In this document: positions 1 through 5,354 of the stretch, one piece after another
How the letters are laid out: every line of letters starts with the position of its first letter
How positions within the stretch are numbered: position 1 is the stretch's first letter
From: Gudongella sp964604145
GTDB taxonomy: Bacteria; Bacillota; Clostridia; Tissierellales; Tissierellaceae
DNA length: 7,403 nt
Reading direction: 5' to 3'
Assembly: GCA_964604145.1 (NCBI GenBank)
Contig: CAZRXS010000065.1
Span: 1-7,403 of the forward strand
The notes under the pieces: model-generated
What the model was told of the DNA's origin: nothing
Seen by the model: the letters and a program-made list of their open reading frames with translations, nothing else
Database searches by the model: none
Program-made: the position numbers and the translations under genes

Positions 1-1
1 C

Positions 2-547
2 AGATACAAGGGAATATTGGTGATTGATGATAAATATTTGCTTTCTTTGTTAAGGTATGTTCATCAAAATCCTGTAAATGCTAATATCTGTGAAAAAATA
101 GTGGAATATATTTGGTCTAGCGATAAATGTTATAGGAAGAATAATAATGAAGGTAAAGTAGATATTGATTTTATGCTTAATATATTTTCAGAAAATAGAA
201 TAGATGCAATCAAAGCTTATATGGATTTTATGGATGAAAATAAAAAAGAAGATATCTCTGCATTTGAGCAGGTTGATATTATAGGGAAAGTAAATACTGT
301 GATGCTTGATAAGTATTTAAAGAAAGAAAAAAAGAGTTTGGATCAAATATTAAGGGATGTTACCTTAGAAGAGAAAATATTTAGTGAAATAAAAGCGGGT
401 TGTAGAAAGAGGTATTTGAGTTGTTATAAAAAAGAATTTGTAGAACAAGCAATAAAAACAAATTATACTATGAAGGAAATAGGTGAAAATATATCTATTA
501 GTGATGCAGCGGTATTTAAAATGCTAAATAAAGATAGTTTAAGCTAG
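2..547 (+). CDS. REP-associated tyrosine transposase (RAYT), Y1/HUH family, 5' end outside window
   Basis: C-terminal 181 residues of a Y1_Tnp-type transposase. The frame is open to the left edge, so the TTG at 17 is not a credible start: the residues just before it (RYKGI) continue the family signature. The helix LLRYVHQNPVNAN carries the expected catalytic tyrosine (codon 56-58), and YIWSSDKCY matches the usual YxWSSYxxY block. The HUH histidines would lie upstream and are not visible. After a charged middle region, the last 40 residues (KEFVEQAIKTNYTMKEIGEN and on) look like a helix-turn-helix, as in the longer clostridial members. RAYTs are single-strand DNA nickases linked to dispersal of REP palindromes. 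Two REP-like elements occur later in this window. The stop codon overlaps the Shine-Dalgarno of yifB, so the two are probably cotranscribed. Whether the gene is intact cannot be judged from this window. Confidence 0.85.
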   Translation, partial: RYKGILVIDDKYLLSLLRYVHQNPVNANICEKIVEYIWSSDKCYRKNNNEGKVDIDFMLNIFSENRIDAIKAYMDFMDENKKEDISAFEQVDIIGKVNTVMLDKYLKKEKKSLDQILRDVTLEEKIFSEIKAGCRKRYLSCYKKEFVEQAIKTNYTMKEIGENISISDAAVFKMLNKDSLS

Positions 548-551
548 GGGG
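546..551 (+). promoter_or_regulatory. Shine-Dalgarno setting the GTG start of yifB
   Basis: AGGGGG overlaps the upstream TAG stop and lies 7 nt before the GTG at 559. No in-frame ATG near this position gives the family's normal N-terminus, so this site decides the start. The overlap suggests translational coupling to the transposase gene. Confidence 0.7.
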
Positions 552-558
552 AAAATAA

Positions 559-2097
559 GTGGCTTCTATTGTAAAGAGTTTTGCTATATCAGGTGTGGAA
601 GGGTATTTAGTGGATGTTGAAGTCAAAGAAATATTTGGACAACCTATGATCTCAATTGTAGGACTTGGTGATACTGCTGTTAAAGAAGCTCGTGAGAGAG
701 TTCAAGCGGCAATTAATGATAGCAATTATACATTCCCAGAAAAGAAGATTGTAATAAATTTAGCGCCAAGTGATCTTAAAAAGAGTGGATCTCACTTTGA
801 TTTAGGAATTGCATTAGGACTATTACTTGAAACTGAGCAGCTTAAGATAGTCAAAACAGAAGAGTTTGCTTATGTTGGTGAGTTGTCTTTAAACGCGAAA
901 CTAAGATCTTGTTCTGGGATTTTGCCAATGACTATTGCTGCTAAACAAGCTGGAATTGAGAACATTATTGTGCCATTAGATAATATTAAAGAAGCTTCAC
1001 TAGTCAAGGGTATTAATGTATTTGGATTTGACTCATTGGTTGAAGTTGTTGAGTATCTGGAGAATAGAAGAGAATATAATCCTAGTTTGAATATAGAAGT
1101 AATTGACAGTGTGGAGGATGAGCATAAAATTGACTTTAAAGATGTTCAAGGACAAGATGCAGTTATAGAATATGTTGTTGTTGCAGCTGCTGGTGGTCAT
1201 AATCTAATTATGATTGGTGCTCCTGGATGCGGAAAGTCTATGATTGCTAAGCGTATCCCGACAATTTTGCCAAGTATGACAGATGAAGAGTCCCTGGAGG
1301 TTACTAAGATATATAGCGTTGCTGGGGTACTTCGTGATAAAAGAGGTTTGATATCTGAGAGGCCTTTTAGAGCTCCGCATCACAATGCTTCTACAAATTC
1401 TCTAATTGGTGGAGGTAATGATGCTACTCCTGGCGAGATATCTTTGGCCCATAATGGGGTTTTGTTTTTAGATGAAATAGCTGAGTTTAGCAAGAAAACA
1501 CTTGAATCTTTAAGACAACCTATGGAGGATCAACAGGTGACTGTTTCAAGAGTTAAGCATTCAAATACTTACCCTTCGAGCTTTATGTTAATAGCGGCTA
1601 TGAATCCTTGCCCGTGCGGTTATTATGGGAATGAAAAATGTAAATGTAGTGACTATGAAGTACTTAAATATAGACAGAAAATATCTGGTCCAATAATGGA
1701 CAGAATGGATATACAAAAGTATGTTAGAATTGTAGATTTTATGGATTTATCAAACTATTCTTCTGGCAAAACTTCCAAAGAACTACGAGAACGAGTAGAA
1801 TTTGCTAGAAAAATTCAAAAGAATAGATTCGAGGGTATAGAGGGCGTTAACTGTAATGCACAGATGAACAATAGCTTAATTAAAAAACATTGCATTATGG
1901 AGCCTGAAAGTCAAAAATTATTACAGCTAGCTTATGATCGTTTTCAATATAGTGCAAGAACTTTTCATAAGTATCTTAAAGTTGCTAGAACTTTTGCTGA
2001 TTTGGATGGCTCAGAAAAGATCAGGAAAAAAGACGTTGCTGCTGCTTTAATGGCTAGGGATTTAGAAAAAGATAGGGCTATTATGACTATAGTTTAG
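559..2097 (+). CDS. yifB: YifB/ComM family Mg-chelatase-like AAA+ ATPase
   Basis: Full-length (512 aa) member of the YifB/ComM family. The N-terminal ChlI-like domain (about 1-170) has the conserved IVGLGDTAVKEARERV and NLAPSDLKKSG blocks. The AAA+ module follows: Walker A GAPGCGKS at 220-227, the family signature FRAPHHNAS from 270, Walker B VLFLDE at 301-306, and SGPIMDRMD at 376-384 with its conserved arginine. The cysteines at 351, 353, 361 and 363 (CPC...CKC) are the usual family cluster. The C-terminal helical lid ends at ARDLEKDRA. Proteobacterial ComM is a hexameric branch-migration helicase that aids integration of transforming DNA. In Firmicutes the same role is inferred rather than shown. 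It starts at GTG after AGGGGG and is followed 11 nt later by dprA, a common partner. All motifs are intact. Confidence 0.95.
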   Translation: MASIVKSFAISGVEGYLVDVEVKEIFGQPMISIVGLGDTAVKEARERVQAAINDSNYTFPEKKIVINLAPSDLKKSGSHFDLGIALGLLLETEQLKIVKTEEFAYVGELSLNAKLRSCSGILPMTIAAKQAGIENIIVPLDNIKEASLVKGINVFGFDSLVEVVEYLENRREYNPSLNIEVIDSVEDEHKIDFKDVQGQDAVIEYVVVAAAGGHNLIMIGAPGCGKSMIAKRIPTILPSMTDEESLEVTKIYSVAGVLRDKRGLISERPFRAPHHNASTNSLIGGGNDATPGEISLAHNGVLFLDEIAEFSKKTLESLRQPMEDQQVTVSRVKHSNTYPSSFMLIAAMNPCPCGYYGNEKCKCSDYEVLKYRQKISGPIMDRMDIQKYVRIVDFMDLSNYSSGKTSKELRERVEFARKIQKNRFEGIEGVNCNAQMNNSLIKKHCIMEPESQKLLQLAYDRFQYSARTFHKYLKVARTFADLDGSEKIRKKDVAAALMARDLEKDRAIMTIV

Positions 2098-2108
2098 GAG
2101 GTTTCAAA

Positions 2109-3236
2109 ATGGAGTATTGGCTATGGCTAAGAGGGATCAGGGGTTTAGGCCCTATAATCGAAAAAAGATTATTAAATCATTTCAAAACTCCTAAATCGAT
2201 TTATGAAGCTGAAGAAGATGAGCTTATGTCTATAATGGGCATTGGAAAGGTTATAGCTAATAGCATTGTGTCATCTCATTCTCTTAATAATGCTTATTCT
2301 GTATTAAATAAAATGGAAAAGAAAAATATAAAATTACTTACATATAATGATTCTTTGTATCCATGTATTGCAAAAGATTATGTTGAAGCACCAACGTTAT
2401 TGTACTATAGAGGAATGATTAAGGAAAACATTGAAGGCGTTGCTATTGTTGGATCTAGACGATGTTCTAACTATGGTAAAAGAGTAGCGATTGAAGCTGC
2501 AGAATTTCTAGCTGAGTGTAATATTCCAGTAATTAGCGGAATTGCAAAAGGAATTGATGGATATGCTCATACTGCTTGCCTAAATAGAAATGGATATACT
2601 ATTGCTTTTCTTGGTAATGGTGTGGATATCTGTTATCCAAGTGAGCATATTAGTCTAATGGAAGCAATTATTGAAAATGGTGCAGTGATTTCAGAATATC
2701 CTCCTGGTACAACAACTCATTCTGAATTTTTCCCAAGGCGTAATGCGTTAATAAGTAGCTGGTGTAAAAAGATATTAATAGCTGAAGCTGCTGAAAGAAG
2801 TGGTGCACTAATTACTGCTGATTTTGCAAGAGAACTAAATAGAGAAGTGTTTGCAGCTCCTTATGAAATACATAGTAGCTCGGGTAAAGGAACTAATAGA
2901 CTTATTTTAGAAGGGGCTACTATATATCTAGACCCTTCTCAACTTATGCTTGGAGAGAAAATTGTTAATATTGAAGATGTAATTGAGGGTGAAGATTTAA
3001 TAGAATCAAGAAGAGTTAAAATACATCCGAATAATAATGTAACAATAAATAAGGAGTTATCGGTTATTGAAGAAAAAATATTATCTTGTATAATGGAGAA
3101 ACCTAAAACTATTGAAGAAATTGGAATAGAATTAAATATAGATGGAGTAGATTTAATTGAAGAAATCTCTATTATGGAACTTGAAGGTAGCATAAGAGAT
3201 ATTGCAGGGGGCCGGTATATTGGTTGTAGGGGGTAA
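2109..3236 (+). CDS. dprA: DNA-processing protein DprA (Smf)
   Basis: Complete 375-aa DprA. Two helix-hairpin-helix-like segments open the protein (about 9-25 with GLG, 42-54 with GIG). The extended Rossmann (SLOG-type) core covers about 75-285, with VGSRR at 114-118, SGIAKGID at 143-150, GNGVD at 169-173, FPRRNALIS at 208-216, SGALITADFA at 231-240 and GKGTNRLI at 259-266. A C-terminal winged-helix-like domain covers about 315-372. DprA binds incoming single-stranded DNA and loads RecA during transformation, and it is also kept in species not known to be competent. AGGAGG overlaps the yifB stop and sits 7 nt before the ATG, so the pair is coupled. The stop codon lies inside a 13-bp tandem repeat. 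No terminator is visible directly after it, and topA, a frequent downstream neighbour in Firmicutes, is absent. Confidence 0.97.
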   Translation: MEYWLWLRGIRGLGPIIEKRLLNHFKTPKSIYEAEEDELMSIMGIGKVIANSIVSSHSLNNAYSVLNKMEKKNIKLLTYNDSLYPCIAKDYVEAPTLLYYRGMIKENIEGVAIVGSRRCSNYGKRVAIEAAEFLAECNIPVISGIAKGIDGYAHTACLNRNGYTIAFLGNGVDICYPSEHISLMEAIIENGAVISEYPPGTTTHSEFFPRRNALISSWCKKILIAEAAERSGALITADFARELNREVFAAPYEIHSSSGKGTNRLILEGATIYLDPSQLMLGEKIVNIEDVIEGEDLIESRRVKIHPNNNVTINKELSVIEEKILSCIMEKPKTIEEIGIELNIDGVDLIEEISIMELEGSIRDIAGGRYIGCRG

Positions 3237-3257
3237 ATAGGGATGGTAAATAGGGAT
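3232..3257 (+). repeat. Perfect 13-bp tandem duplication across the dprA stop
   Basis: GGTAAATAGGGAT occurs at 3232-3244 and again, directly adjacent and identical, at 3245-3257. The first copy contains the dprA TAA. It looks like a slippage duplication. Its position at the end of the conserved operon marks the boundary with the decayed region. Confidence 0.9.
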
Positions 3258-3286
3258 GTTGGGATGCTTAGAATTGGAGGGGTAGA

Positions 3287-3397
3287 ATGATTTATTTATT
3301 CACATTAATACCATTTGTACTATTACCTTTAATAATTATGTCTTTAATTGTTTTATTGCCGAATAAATGCCGGTGCCACACGGTGCCAGGCATCTAA
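3287..3397 (+). CDS. Small membrane-peptide ORF, probably truncated by a REP-like element
   Basis: This is a 36-residue ORF, too short for routine calling. It has a good Shine-Dalgarno (GGAGGGG at 3276-3282, 4 nt from the ATG). Residues 1-25 are almost entirely hydrophobic (MIYLFTLIPFVLLPLIIMSL and on), enough for one membrane helix. From about residue 28 the reading runs into the G+C-rich repeat, giving a Cys/Arg/His tail (CRCHTVPGI), and it stops inside the repeat. The head therefore looks like the start of a real gene whose remainder was displaced by the repeat. The soluble remnant at 3412-3579 could be its lost tail, though it is in another frame. It could also be expressed as a short peptide. 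Function unknown. Confidence 0.4.
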   Translation: MIYLFTLIPFVLLPLIIMSLIVLLPNKCRCHTVPGI

Positions 3398-3404
3398 CTT
3401 AATA
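3368..3404 (+). repeat. REP-like element, copy 1
   Basis: This is a G+C-rich block in AT-rich surroundings. GGTGCC appears twice (3372-3377 and 3382-3387), followed by the near-palindrome TGCCAGGCA (3384-3392) and then CTAACTTAATA (3394-3404). The GCCGGTGCC start and the CTAACTTAATA end recur in the same orientation at 5074-5098. Short G+C-rich imperfect palindromes of this kind are what RAYT transposases are associated with, and a RAYT lies at the window start. The link to that particular transposase is inferred. Confidence 0.65.
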
Positions 3405-3411
3405 TTAATGA

Positions 3412-3579
3412 GTATGTACAATCTATTTATTTGATAATATACTTGTAGTGTTTTATGAAGATTGTTTTGACCATACCTTTTACGAAAAAACTCATAAAAG
3501 TTGGGAGACAGAAAAAGATAGTTTATTAAAGCTTTATGGTGAGCTAACGGAATGGATAAAGCATGAGTCACAGGATTGA
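3412..3579 (+). pseudogene. ORF remnant, C-terminal end of an unknown soluble protein
   Basis: The frame opens just after a TGA at 3409-3411 and ends at TGA 3577-3579. It has no ATG; the only plausible start is GTG 3448, without a Shine-Dalgarno. The reading is protein-like and rich in charged and aromatic residues (FYEDCFDHTFYEKTHKSWE, then LLKLYGELTEWIKHESQD). It begins 8 nt after the REP-like element, so its 5' part was probably lost or displaced there. The small membrane ORF upstream may be the original N-terminus. I do not recognise the family. Confidence 0.4.
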
Positions 3580-3735
3580 ATGCTTTGTTTCAGATCTTAT
3601 ATTTAGAGGTTATTTCAGAACTTATTATAAAGATCAAATGAAAATCCAAATTAGAACTTTTTAAAATTTATAGAAACTGATAGGATTTATGGGTATACTA
3701 ATAGTAGAGAATATTATTTTATCAATTCTGAATAG
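3563..3735 (+). pseudogene. Frameshifted small ORF, unknown product
   Basis: ATG 3563 overlaps the end of the previous remnant by 17 nt, a layout typical of coupled genes. The frame gives MSHRIECFVSDLIFRGYF... and runs into a TAA at 3662-3664, straight after a run of five T. Reading on as if one T were missing from that run continues smoothly as LKFIETDRIYGYTNSREYYF and ends at TAG 3733-3735. The repaired protein would have 57 residues, rich in Tyr, Phe and Arg. This looks like a single-base deletion in a homopolymer, by decay or by sequencing error. Family not recognised. Confidence 0.4.
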
Positions 3736-3813
3736 ACTGTATTTGGAACTCAATACTTTGTTAGTATTTATTAAGATCTAAAAAACAAATTGGAATGAGG
3801 AGAATTTAAAAAC

Positions 3814-4404
3814 ATGGCAAATATAATTATTATTGGCACTTGGAAAGAAGGAGTAGCTTTAGATTATCATGTTTCTTCAAGCACACCTATAGGTTTTAAT
3901 GAATACGGAAGAATGAATTTTGATACTGTAAGAACTCAATTAGGAGAGGTTGTATTTAAAATTAAATATAGAGATTATATTTTAGACAATAAAGGTTTTA
4001 TTGATCTTATAAAATTTGGTTTAGAGGATTTTTTATTTAATAAAAAAATATCGTATATAATAGGAGTTCCGCCAAGTAATAAGTATAGACAGTCTCAACC
4101 TGTAGATATGATAGGCGATGCGTTATCTGAGTATATGGGAATCCCATATTTAAAAAACTTTTTTATAAAATCAGATGATACCTATGTTAAGAATTTGGTT
4201 GGTGAAGAAAAGAAAAAAGTTGCTGATACTATAGATTTTAACAGAGAAGCTTATAGAGCAATAGAAGCTGATTCTAATATTCTACTTATAGATGATATTT
4301 ATCAGTCTGGCTCAAGTTTAAACTCTTGCACTGAAAAATTGCTAAGTATAGATAGTGTAAATGATGTTTATGTGTTGGCATTAACAAAGACAAGGAATGG
4401 TTAA
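3814..4404 (+). CDS. ComF-like phosphoribosyltransferase-family protein
   Basis: A 196-aa protein of the type I phosphoribosyltransferase fold. The PRPP-binding loop ILLIDDIYQSGSS (156-168) has the acidic pair D160-D161 and the small Ser/Gly residues that bind the 5'-phosphate. VPPSNKYRQSQPV (85-97) matches the PPS...R..QP block of ComF-like members. The first 55 residues (GVALDYHVSSS, FDTVRTQLGEVVFKIKYRDY) form a leader segment that seems specific to this subgroup. It lacks the cysteine zinc ribbon of classical ComF, so a competence role should not be assumed. The predicted chemistry is transfer between PRPP and a base or similar nucleophile; the substrate is unknown. GAGGAG lies 11 nt before the ATG. 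A SLOG-fold gene follows after 31 nt and is probably in the same operon and the same pathway. Confidence 0.8.
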   Translation: MANIIIIGTWKEGVALDYHVSSSTPIGFNEYGRMNFDTVRTQLGEVVFKIKYRDYILDNKGFIDLIKFGLEDFLFNKKISYIIGVPPSNKYRQSQPVDMIGDALSEYMGIPYLKNFFIKSDDTYVKNLVGEEKKKVADTIDFNREAYRAIEADSNILLIDDIYQSGSSLNSCTEKLLSIDSVNDVYVLALTKTRNG

Positions 4405-4435
4405 TAAAGTATGTTTCTAAAAGGGAGTTTTAGTT

Positions 4436-5005
4436 ATGAAAAGTATATTTATAGCAGGGCCAAGAGAAATAAGGAAATTGGACAATAAAGTCTTATTGAT
4501 ACTCAAGAGTTTTGAAGAAAAGTCCTTTAGGATTAATGTGGGTGATGCTAATGGAGTTGATAAATTGATTCAAACTTTTTATCATAATTTGAATTATGAT
4601 AATGTTTTTGTATTTGCCAGTAATGGAAAGGCAAGGAACAACTTGGGCAATTGGGAGGTAATTAAAGTAGAAGTAGACAAATCTGTAAAGGGTTTTGAAT
4701 TTTATGTTCAGAAAGATAAAGCAATGGCTGAAAAATGTGATTTAGGTTTAATGATATGGAACGGTAAAAGCAAAGGAACTTTAAATAATATAATTAATCT
4801 AAGAAAGAAAAATAAACCCATTGTTTTGTTTTTAACAACTTCAAAAGAATTTTTTCAAATAAATTCCGATTGTGATTTTTTAAATATAATTAAAATGTGC
4901 CCTGATGAAACTAAACAATTATATATAGACTTATTAAATAAAGATTTAGATAAAACAGAGGAGAAAAAAAATGATGAAGTAAAACAGTTATCTATGATTA
5001 TTTAG
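4436..5005 (+). CDS. SLOG-superfamily (YspA/DUF2493- or LOG-like) nucleotide-binding protein
   Basis: A 189-aa Rossmann-type protein resembling the SLOG superfamily, which includes DprA, LOG and YspA. IAGPRE (6-11) forms the first strand and turn. VGDANGVDK (35-43) corresponds to the G-G-A-x-G-x-D motif of YspA-like proteins. ASNGKARNN (61-69) follows. KDKAMAEKCDLGLMIWNG (93-110), ending in SKGT (112-115), corresponds to the R/K-D-x-x-M...AD...W-x-G-x-S-x-G-T block and occupies the place of the PGGxGT loop of LOG enzymes. The last 50 residues are a charged helical extension. Members bind or hydrolyse nucleotides and several subfamilies belong to conflict systems; the ligand here is unknown. 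AAGGGAG lies 8 nt before the ATG. It is the partner of the phosphoribosyltransferase just upstream, and no terminator separates them. Confidence 0.75.
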   Translation: MKSIFIAGPREIRKLDNKVLLILKSFEEKSFRINVGDANGVDKLIQTFYHNLNYDNVFVFASNGKARNNLGNWEVIKVEVDKSVKGFEFYVQKDKAMAEKCDLGLMIWNGKSKGTLNNIINLRKKNKPIVLFLTTSKEFFQINSDCDFLNIIKMCPDETKQLYIDLLNKDLDKTEEKKNDEVKQLSMII

Positions 5006-5038
5006 GCAAATAAAATTAAAGCTAGAGAGCAAAGTCAT

Positions 5039-5079
5039 AAGAGTGCCGGTGAAAATAAAAGCTGAGAAGAGTGCCGGTG
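5039..5079 (+). repeat. 13-bp perfect direct repeat, spacing 28 bp
   Basis: AAGAGTGCCGGTG occurs at 5039-5051 and at 5067-5079. The second copy continues into the full REP-like element, whereas the first ends after GGTG. This looks like a truncated copy or a partial duplication of the element head. Confidence 0.85.
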
Positions 5080-5110
5080 CCTGGCTACTAACTTAATAAC
5101 TTACTTAATA
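5072..5110 (+). repeat. REP-like element, copy 2
   Basis: TGCCGGTGCCTGGC, then CTAACTTAATA (5088-5098), then the near copy CTTACTTAATA (5100-5110). Compared with copy 1 at 3368-3404 it has one GGTGCC unit instead of two, but the same order, orientation and AT-rich tail. The two copies bracket the phosphoribosyltransferase/SLOG pair as direct repeats about 1.7 kb apart. Confidence 0.65.
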
Positions 5111-5183
5111 TTCTGACAATTGGGCATATCATTACCTAAGCTAGGAGTATGGAGTGGAAGTTTAGCTGCTGTATTTCTTAATA

Positions 5184-5267
5184 ATGAGATTTAAGTGGAC
5201 AGTTCCATTATATATCGTGGGGCTAGTTGATTGTAGGATATTGAGTCATAGAGTAGTGTACCAATGA
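5184..5267 (+). repeat. Short relict ORF upstream of murJ, copy 1 of a duplicated sequence
   Basis: ATG to TGA, 27 residues: MRFKWTVPLYIVGLVDCR, then ILSHRVVYQ. There is no convincing Shine-Dalgarno, so translation is doubtful. Its value lies in the match to 6881-6982 on the other side of murJ: the first 24 nt agree at 19 positions, and TTGAGTCATAGAGTAGTGT agrees with the downstream copy at 17 of 19. The peptide readings align too (RFK.T.P at the start, LSH.VV near the end). This copy has a gap of about 15 nt or more in the middle. Origin unknown. Confidence 0.55.
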
Positions 5268-5354
5268 ATGTTTGCAGGAAAATGCAATGCAATCATAATA
5301 AAAGATATCTGTTTAGATGTTTTGTTGTTGGATAATAAGGGGATTGATACAAAT

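Larger units (their letters stand above)
3237..3813. other. 577-nt region without an intact conserved gene (gene graveyard)
   Basis: Between dprA and the phosphoribosyltransferase gene I see a tandem duplication, one small membrane-peptide ORF, a REP-like element and two overlapping ORF remnants, all described separately. The last 78 nt (3736-3813) are AT-rich leader. They hold GAGGAG at 3797-3802, which is 11 nt before the next ATG, and no convincing promoter. Confidence 0.6.
5006..5354. other. 349-nt gap before murJ: repeats and relics
   Basis: It holds the second REP-like element with its 13-bp direct repeat, then two overlapping coding-like stretches. The first (5120-5194, TTG to TAA, 24 residues such as LPKLGVWSGSLAAVF) has no Shine-Dalgarno. 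The second is the 27-codon relict at 5184-5267. The 87 nt before murJ are open in the murJ frame, but the reading is poor and is best treated as leader. No clear terminator for the upstream operon is visible. Confidence 0.5.

Noticed and set aside
2939..3193. Minus-strand ORF opposite the dprA C-terminus
   Set aside because: Low-complexity Ser/Ile reading antisense to the intact winged-helix-like domain of DprA; a shadow frame.
3353..3571. Minus-strand ORF of 72 aa over the REP-like element
   Set aside because: Its C-terminus is only the translated repeat, it lies opposite protein-like + strand remnants, and it has no recognisable domain.
3743..3770. Possible promoter before the phosphoribosyltransferase gene: TTGGAA, 16 nt, TATTTA
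   Set aside because: The -10 matches the consensus at only three positions, and similar strings are frequent in this AT-rich leader.
5039..5079. Could the two 13-bp repeats be a small CRISPR array?
   Set aside because: Only two units, far too short, and the spacer-like segment is AT-rich intergenic DNA; one unit is simply the head of a REP-like element.
5120..5194. Short TTG-started ORF reading LGISLPKLGVWSGSLAAVF
   Set aside because: Only 24 codons with no ribosome binding site and no second copy or family match; possibly a relic, but unsupported as a gene.
5272..5299. Possible murJ promoter: TTGCAG, 16-nt spacer, CATAAT
   Set aside because: The -10 is good but the -35 matches only half of the consensus and the spacer is short; not enough in AT-rich DNA to call.
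5268..5354. N-terminal 29-residue extension of MurJ from ATG 5268
   Set aside because: The residues do not resemble a MurJ N-terminus and ATG 5268 lacks a Shine-Dalgarno. ATG 5355 gives the family-typical MKKTALLLML start with AAGGGG upstream.
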